Source: Lactarius indigo
Taxonomy: Eukaryota > Basidiomycota > Agaricomycetes > Russulales > Russulaceae
Assembly (NCBI GenBank): GCA_025766275.1
Contig: JAFKAC010000028.1
Coordinates: forward strand, 434,001 to 498,000
Length of the DNA stretch: 64,000 nucleotides
Direction: 5' to 3'
Shown here: piece after piece, positions 60,472 through 64,000 of the stretch
Layout of the letters: each line of letters starts with the position of its first letter
Numbering within the stretch: position 1 is the stretch's first letter
Made by a program: the position numbers and the translations under genes
Notes under the pieces: model-generated
Databases searched by the model: none
Told to the model about the DNA's origin: nothing
Seen by the model: only the letters and a program-made list of their open reading frames with translations

Positions 60472-61182
60472 CAGCTGTTTTCATAACATCTGTCGGGTCG
60501 CGACCATTTTTCGCTTACAGGCGTAGTCTGAATGGGCATCTCGGTGACCATGCCGAATTTTCTTCCCACAAAAATAAATTGTAGTAATTAAAAAAGAGTT
60601 TACTTAAGGCAACTTAGTCTCCAGTGACAAAAAATTGATTTCAACGGGAAAGGAAGGAGTAATCATATTGAAAGAACATATTACAAGAGCTAGAGGGGGG
60701 TTGGAAACTGCTCAGCACTGTTTGTGCATGCAGCACAAAACTTAAAGGATTAGTGAACAGGAGGACCAAGTTGGACGAAGAGGATCATGTTACGCTTGGG
60801 GCAACGTCGCGTCATGTGAGGTGGATTCGTCAACTATCCCACGGTCGTCGGACAGCCAGGTGCTTGGCGGTATCTCTCAAGCGACCGTATACTGATTCCA
60901 GTGAGCTCATGGATTTCTGAGTCACGCACTCCCCGATGCAACATTGACAAGGCCAACTCCTTAATGTCATTGGAGTACCAGACCATTGTTGAGGGTTTGG
61001 AAGGGACGACAACGGAAGGGAGTAAGCTGCTGAGCATGACGACACAGATAACTATTCTATAACCCCAATTCTGTATGATAGCCCAATTCTCCTGTCCACT
61101 TAACTATGAACCCCGCTCATGAGTTTTGGATGACCGCTGGGCTACGCGAAAACTGACCCGCCATATGTTATGAAAACAGCTG
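60472..61182 (-). mobile_element. Tc1/mariner-like remnant with HTH fragment
   Basis: Inverted ends starting CAGCTGTTTTCATAACAT (18 exact, then imperfect) with TA on both sides bound 711 bp. The minus strand at 60834-61037 encodes a helix-turn-helix piece (WYSNDIKELALSMLHRGV, SEIHELTGISIRSLERYR) like the N-terminus of IS630/Tc1 transposases. The DDE domain is missing. Shares internal blocks in inverse orientation with the MITE at 45245. Confidence 0.82.
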
Positions 61183-61531
61183 TACCAACCAACGTCGAGG
61201 TCTTCAAACGCACTTCAAGTTGCGAGTCCACGCAAGATAAACACGAGAGAACAAAAAAGCTTCCTTCCCAAACGATACTATGGCTCATCACTACGCAATG
61301 ACGAGAGACAGTTTTAGTGGGAGACGAGAGAACAGCGGACTCGCTGAGGTACAACATCATACACGATTTCAACTACGACTCCCGCCCCAACCTAGGCGTC
61401 CCTCCGCGTGGAGGGGTTGTGATTCGTACGGGAAACCACGACAAGATGAGACCAGAAGAGGTGTGGCGCGGTGGTCAAGGAATTGGGTAAAAGTTGTCGT
61501 GCAATGCGTGATAGTGTGGCGGACCTGCTCA

Positions 61532-61625
61532 ACGCCAGACCCGAAGGCCTGAAGGCTCCCATAATTCGTAGATGGTAGCTAGTTGTTGCTCGTAGCGCGC
61601 AATTCTGTACTGATTCGCAGGTAAG
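61532..61625 (-). pseudogene. Short ERV41/ERGIC fragment
   Basis: Encodes NQYRIARYEQQL followed by unrelated residues, a diverged copy of the NQYNITHYERKL segment at 62690-62732. A repeat of the ERV41 3' flank (GTACAACATCATACA) lies at about 61350, 53090 and 61970, so at least three partial copies exist. Confidence 0.5.
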
Positions 61626-61984
61626 CTTTGGAGCGTGGGTCGTTGGGAGGAGGCAGTGGTAATAACAAGATGCAACAAATTATGCAGAATATTAGAGGAG
61701 GAAACGAGGAAACACTCGAAAAGGAAAATGGACCACCGAGAAGCTGTAGATTCACTACGAGACTCCCACTGGACGAAGTTTAAGACGTGGCGAGAATCAT
61801 GACTGCCAGGGCCAACGTAGCTGACAGGAAGGATGAGAGAACATACAGCTGCAGTCAATGACTATCATAAGTTAGCCGTAGCGAGGCATAACACATACTG
61901 TAGCAGTGTGATGGCTTCAGGTTGCTGCTTGCGTTGAGCGGTAAATGAGAACGCCGCACTCGCTCTGAGTACAACATCATACAT

Positions 61985-63182
61985 TGTTCAACTACGCTAT
62001 GACTCCCCGCCCTGACCTGATCACCCTTCTTCGCCATATCCCTCGGCAGGGGCGGAGCCACAACGCGCGACGTGGGTGGGGAATGGGCAAGGACAAGTAT
62101 ACCAAGGGCCGGCACCACCTGGAGGGCCCGGGCCGAACAGGTTAGAGGAGAGTCCGAGCCCGGACGGCGTTCCGGGGAAGCTGCCAGATGACGTGCGGCC
62201 AGAGAGTGGAGGTAGCGCCATGGCAGGCAAGTAGGGGGAGTACGGAGCACCGGGGAGCCCACAGGCGAGCTGGCATAGCTCGAGAACCCGCTGTATGTCG
62301 AACTGTAGCGTGATCTACCTTCCGCCTAGCCGCCCAGGCGCGGCGGTGCTTTGCTTGGGTGCACACGGAGGGCCAGTTGGTTCATTTGCCACGCAGGACG
62401 ATCGGTGAGGAAATATGTGTCGGTACGGTGCTACCTGTGGTGTCTGGCCTTGTAATGGCCAATTTCATGCCGCCTGTTGCGCGGAGGGCCCCACGATGCA
62501 CAAACGAATGTATTTCCGACAACGCCGACACAGCTGTGGTACAGATATGGCGAGAAGATGAAAACAAAAGAAGGGTGACGGGCCAGATGAAGATTTGGGT
62601 AAGTGTGGTGGTACACTGGATGAGGGCAAGGTGAGACGGACAGGCTCGATATTGAACTCGAAGATCCCCAGCACGCCCGAATTTGGACCGAGCTTTCGTT
62701 CGTAGTGTGTGATGTTATACTGATTTGTACGTAAAGGCCCAGTGCGTGGGGCAACTTAAGCTGTCGGGACGACACGGGGAAAATTCGACTATATCTGTAG
62801 GACCATCAGCGAGGACACTTTCAGGAAGAGAGCGACGCACCAACGTGAGTGATTCCAAATGGACTGTCAAGGAAGAGGTTGACGGCCAAGTCTAAGGATA
62901 CACTATAGGCATCTTGATACGCACATATGCAGGACATAATGATGATCAAGTCAACATTGACATCCAGATAACTCGCGGGTGTGGTCTACGCCAAGCTCGT
63001 AATCCGGCCAGCTCATAGGGACTCACCAATGCCATTCGCGACGAGAAGAGAAATGGTGGTAATATAGAGGGTGAGGAAACTGGGCTCACTTGGGTCTGTG
63101 AAAGCACCAAAAGACTCTGAAGAGTGGTAGGTGCAACGGCATCGATCTTGTCTAGGAGCGAGGGCTCCCCATACGAGTCCAT
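61985..63182 (-). pseudogene. ERV41/ERGIC-type vesicle protein, decayed copy
   Basis: Erv41/ERGIC proteins cycle between ER and Golgi in COPII/COPI vesicles. The copy starts MDSYGEPSLLDKIDAVAP at 63182, then after frame breaks reads PTTLQS/FGAF, SWPDYELGVDHTREL and LDVNVDLIIIM, all in family order. The C-terminal half has NQYNITHYERKL, CVGVVGNTFVCASW and a low-complexity tail (RSRYSSTYSGFSSYASS, GRTSSGSFPGTPSGLG, PPLPRDMAKKG). Several frameshifts make it non-functional. An intact gene presumably lies elsewhere. Confidence 0.75.
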
Positions 63183-63872
63183 GACCGCGACCGACTCGGA
63201 AGGGAAGCCCAAAAGGGTGATGTGGCAGGACCCCGAAACTACACACCCTTCTGTCACCCACGTCCCCGTCCCGTCACCAACGATGGGCTTAACATCACTT
63301 GTATTGACTCAACAATCTCAAGCGGGTCCATCACAATGAAATGGTCGCAAAACGGAAGTTGGACGGACTACGCCCGGTGGCACAGCGGGGCATGGTGCCT
63401 AGTCTCTATATGGGAGAAGGGCTCTAGGTTGTTTATCCGAGTCCCACATGGTGCGTCCGTCTGCCACGCGTCTCCGAGGATAAGGGTCTGCCCAGAGTCA
63501 AGTAAAGAGGAGGTCAGTAGTGGTTTAGAGCCTGCGAAAGCTCTCGTCAGGGGGCTACCGCTACCCCGACCGCCATCCTTCTGAGACCATTTAGGACGCC
63601 TACCAGTCTCGAGAGACCCCAGGCTGATTTCATGGGGAGGGGAGAGGGCTTCCCGCTCAGCAATAATATTATAGCCAGCTGGTGTCCCACAAGTACATCT
63701 GGCAGCACAATCTTGAGCGCAATCTCCTTCCGGGTGCGCTTCTCCAGCTCCATGTGGTCCCCGCGGCGAAACTAATCGCCGTGGGAACCTTCCACCATCC
63801 TCTAAGAGGATTCGCCGAAGCGACAGAGATTGAGGACCAAACCCACCGCAATCACAGCGTACACTTCACTTT
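63183..63872. other. Unassigned sequence
   Basis: Open frames on both strands but no recognised family or consistent splicing. A minus-strand stretch near 63550-63750 (RKEIALKIVLPDVLVGHQL) could be part of a gene reaching past the right edge. Confidence 0.35.
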
Positions 63873-63999
63873 CTACTCTCCGCGGGCCCTAGGATAAAGG
63901 GTTCTGGTCAGTTCCTTTCTGCTTCGCACATCCGAATCGTCTGACACGCTATCGAAGAATACTGGTGATACCTTCACCTTCCTCTCATTGGAGCTGCCT
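63873..63999 (-). CDS. Possible C-terminal exon of a gene beyond the right edge
   Basis: Open from the window edge with protein-like composition (NERKVKVSPVFFDSVSDDSD, RSRKELTRT), ending at a stop at 63873. No family recognised; low confidence. Confidence 0.25.
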   Translation of the reverse strand, partial: GSSNERKVKVSPVFFDSVSDDSDVRSRKELTRTLYPRARGE

Positions 64000-64000
64000 C

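Noticed and set aside
1..64000. CRISPR arrays, bacterial operons or phage genes
   Set aside because: No regularly spaced direct repeats of that kind; introns and gene content are eukaryotic.

Overview
The window reads as nuclear DNA of a filamentous basidiomycete, most likely an Agaricomycete. Genes are split by many short introns (mostly 46-66 nt), and the protein set is typical of that group: Goodbye-type STAND proteins, a DUF6535 family member, Atm1, Slm1 and Pho88. A genus cannot be assigned from sequence alone. All exon structures below were assembled by hand from splice signals, frame and homology. Wherever a complete gene was assembled, the exon lengths sum to a whole number of codons.

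Layout. 1-2293 (-): 5' part of the mitochondrial ABC transporter gene atm1, cut by the left edge. 3948-8899 (+): NLR-A. 10347-12951 (+): a DUF6535 gene with one in-frame TGA and a 657-bp TIR element inside an intron. 13621-14034 (+): weak ORF. 14199-15666 (-): conserved unknown gene. 16471-18533 (-) slm1 and 18755-19692 (+) pho88/SND3 share a 221-bp divergent promoter. 20031-20102 (-): tRNA-Glu(CTC). 20732-21228 (+): small unknown gene. 22397-60170: five more NLR genes (B to F), all on the minus strand. The right end (60.4-64 kb) holds a Tc1/mariner-like remnant, decayed ERV41/ERGIC sequence and unassigned DNA.

The dominant feature is a family of six STAND/NLR-like genes with the order Goodbye domain, NACHT NTPase, winged-helix-like linker, 19-22 ankyrin repeats. 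All six share one ten-exon plan. In each, the NACHT P-loop sits alone on a 25-nt micro-exon, two in-frame micro-exons of 39 and 42 nt lie just upstream, and the whole ankyrin array is one giant last exon. The cluster grew by segmental duplication. B and C form one young pair, flanked by a small gene and its broken copy. E and F form another, with sedolisin and ERV41 debris duplicated alongside. Repeat number and an acidic hinge inside the ankyrin array vary between copies, while the NACHT core is kept.

A 6.0-kb, apparently intact hAT transposon (14-exon transposase, 23-bp TIRs) sits in the last ankyrin repeat of NLR-C. The first three bases of its TIR form the new stop codon, so NLR-C loses only its last 27 or so residues. 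Other mobile DNA includes the intronic element in the DUF6535 gene and two related TA-flanked elements near 45.2 and 60.5 kb.
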